From: Fasciola hepatica
Lineage: Eukaryota > Platyhelminthes > Trematoda > Plagiorchiida > Fasciolidae
Direction of reading: 5' to 3'
Length of the DNA: 64,000 nucleotides
Assembly: GCA_948099385.1 (NCBI GenBank)
Contig: CANUEZ040000071.1
Location: 1,550,001-1,614,000 of the forward strand
The position numbers were made by a program, and so were the translations under genes. This document shows positions 61,701-64,000 of the stretch, piece by piece. The notes under the pieces are model-generated. The model did not search any database, was not told where the DNA came from, and saw nothing but the letters and a program-made list of their open reading frames with translations. Each line of letters starts with the position of its first letter. Position 1 is the stretch's first letter.

Positions 61701-62165
61701 ACAGCGTACGTTGTCACTTCTCCCGTTTTCATTGCGGATAGTTCGAACCTGGAGGGAAACATTTCCACTGCGTGCTGGTCGACGGTTTCGAAGAAAGCAT
61801 TGGCTTTTGTGTCATCACTGAAATAACCCGTGCCTGCTCTTGCCAAATTTCATGCTTAGGCATACAACAGAATAGTATTCAGAGAGATCAATTCGACAAC
61901 ATTTTAGGAAGGAATTTTTTTCACGTGCTTGACATATATTTACAAAAATTAGTCAGCAAGTCTGATACCTAATTTATGTATATATTTTCCAGGCCAACTG
62001 TCCTTTTTTCGTATACATCGGTTTATTATTCTCTGCATGAGTACATGTAGTTTTATTTGATGTGAGCATGTTTGTATGAAAGAATGAAAGTACATATATG
62101 TGCCATCTGTGTTCATTTAGGCACGTATGAAAGTGTGCGTGCATCCATGTTTTTATCTATCCATC

Positions 62166-62222
<57 letters not shown>

Positions 62223-64000
62223 CATATATATACATATATAAGTATACATGTATATATGTATGTATGTATATAAGTATATCTGTATCCGTGCGTGTATGTG
62301 TGCATGGATGTACGTTTGTGTTGGTATTCATGCACGTATATATGTGTGTGCGTATATAAGTATTTATGAATGATGAAATATGTATATATGTATGCATAAA
62401 GAGGAAACACTTATAGGACCCCATTATTTCTCCTCATATTTTCGCTTGTCTATTCTCTAAAGGAACAATTCGTGGACAGAACAACTGAATGCACGATTCT
62501 ATATGGCATACGAAATTTCAGAGAAACCTATGCACTGTGACCTAATAAGAACATAAAGTGGTAAAATTTGTGGGTAGCAAAGCAAAGAACGGTGCTCCGT
62601 CCCAAAGAGGATTTCACAGAAACGGGTGGACCATTGAGCTTGGCAACAAACTGATTAGTTCGGTCAGTAGTTTTGGTGACTCATAAAATCATGAGGACCG
62701 GACACGAGTGATCCATGTGCACTGAAGCACGTGACGCGCCCTTGAGACCTTGGTGACCTTCATTCGCGTTGCATAAATAATTAGGCTTAAAACAGACCGA
62801 AGAACACGCAGTATCGAAAGAAAATTGAGAAAACATTACCTGAGTGATGCAAAATACACAATTTGAGTAGACCTGTTGCTAGGTGTAATTACTGGCATGA
62901 TATTAGTGGAAGAAACAACGACAACAGTTTAGCGACGCTTTGGAGAGACTTCGTAGCCAACAGCCAAAGTGAGCAAGTTTTACGGGAATGTGTACAAGAG
63001 TCCGTTGGATATGTTTGTACGTTGTCACAATTTTTCTTTTATAATTGACCAATAGGTTACAAGTTGGCGTCGTATTCCAACTGATCATGCACTTGAAAAC
63101 GTTGCTTGTTGTTCCGTTGGATCAAGACCATGCAGTGGCCAGTCAGTAGACCAAATTTAAACACTTTTGAGAGTCCATGAGTTATACGTGCTCGCAGGTG
63201 CACACGGATTCCATGGTTTACCGGTCAGAGAGTGAATTGATTGCCTATTTTTAGTGAGAATGGGTAAGTATTGGTCTCGTGAGAACAATGTCAAGAAAAC
63301 GTACGATTATCACTATGCAGAATGACAGTTGCGCTAGATTCATGTTCCCACCATAAAAGCCGAGTTGGGGACTTTTTGTTCTTTCGTCGTATCCTTTTCT
63401 CGCGTTCTTTGATTTTCTGGGCTCAAAAAAGATTTCGTTTTCCAATTTCGTACCCTCCATCGCTGGTGTATAAATAACATGGTGCTTTGGAAGAACTTTC
63501 CTAACAAATACGAAGTTCCGCGCCGAAAACTTCCTGCACAAACACAATGAATAAGCACCATTCTCATCTAAAACATACTCATTTGCAGGAAATTTCAAAC
63601 ATGGAATGGGCCCCCCTGTTTCCAGTGGTCCTTCCAATGCAAAAGGTGATAGTCAACTGAAAGGCACAGCCTGATTTGCAACGGGAGCCATCGCAATAAT
63701 TTGCAACAAGTTAGCTTTCTTCGAACAGCAGCTCAGATTCCAAATGGAGAAATGCCAATTTTGGATCCCGCTGACTTTCGTTTTGTTCACAATGTCTGCA
63801 ATGATTCCCTGTCAGGAAAGTTCGTCCCCATTTCTTGCAAACCGGCGCAATGTGTTGTGTGACTTGGAGGTCATTTGAATACCCACTTTCTACAAGTCCT
63901 CCTTTTCGAGCCGTGATTTTGCAACAAATATTGATGACCCGAATCAGTTGAGATGAGGTTAAAATTTGTTCACATGTGCAATACTCAACCTTCTCTGTTG
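58751..64000. other. Long non-coding region
   Basis: No gene was recognised. The 120-codon plus-strand frame at 61,462-61,821 and the minus frame at 63,251-63,637 are open but carry no known domain and no clear splice borders. The sequence at the window end gives no feature. Confidence 0.4.
62170..62395. repeat. (AT)25 microsatellite grading into AT/GT-rich satellite-like sequence
   Basis: A pure AT run occupies 62,171-62,219. It is followed by about 170 bases of imperfect ATGT/ATAC repeats. The Ile/Tyr-rich frames across it on both strands are products of the repeat. Confidence 0.95.

Noticed and set aside
61462..61821. 120-codon plus-strand frame as a gene
   Set aside because: No recognised motif, no clear splice borders and no neighbouring exons. 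Frames of this length are expected by chance in 64 kb.
62072..62424. Overlapping reading frames of 85-103 codons on both strands
   Set aside because: They are Ile/Tyr-rich translations of an (AT)n microsatellite and its degenerate flank.
1..64000. CRISPR array, rRNA genes, bacterial operon or phage module
   Set aside because: Looked for and not seen. All recognisable coding sequence is eukaryotic retroelement or exon-like.

Overview
The window looks like nuclear DNA of a large, repeat-rich animal genome, most likely a flatworm and plausibly a digenean fluke. The evidence is the mixture of transposon families: CR1/Jockey-like LINEs, Penelope-like elements (PLEs) with a GIY-YIG endonuclease, BEL/Pao and Ty3/gypsy LTR retrotransposons. 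There are also candidate exons bounded by GT/AG introns as short as about 37-49 nt, long (AT)n tracts and tRNA-like dispersed repeats. There is no bacterial operon, rRNA gene, CRISPR array or phage module. The species assignment is inference.

Region 1 (1-25,400) is a nest of damaged retroelements. A nearly intact LINE reverse-transcriptase tail opens the window (1-936). A BEL/Pao-gypsy composite fragment (1,826-2,442) abuts a 1,389-bp inverted repeat (2,445-3,833 against 8,817-10,205, almost identical) whose 5-kb spacer holds a broken but nearly full-length PLE (about 4,330-6,280). A reverse-strand LINE follows (10,674-12,760), then a gypsy integrase relic (15,160-16,106) and a BEL/Pao element (16,280-22,707). 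The BEL/Pao element is mostly on the minus strand but is interrupted by a plus-strand piece carrying integrase C-terminus and LTR. Another LINE (22,990-25,400) is split by a 937-bp PLE insertion with a 12-bp target-site duplication.

Region 2 (25,570-26,100) holds three phase-compatible minus-strand exons of an unrecognised, probably host, gene.

Region 3 (26,100-64,000) is mostly AT-richer non-coding DNA. It contains an old BEL/Pao relic (42,090-44,000), four related tRNA-like repeats, PLE scraps (37,253-37,360; 48,690-48,920), six microsatellites and a few candidate host exons. The best of these is a 405-bp minus-strand reading frame at 54,068-54,472.

No gene cassette resembling a new multi-gene system was found. 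The most informative structures are the inverted repeats, the nested PLE with its target-site duplication and the rearranged BEL/Pao element.
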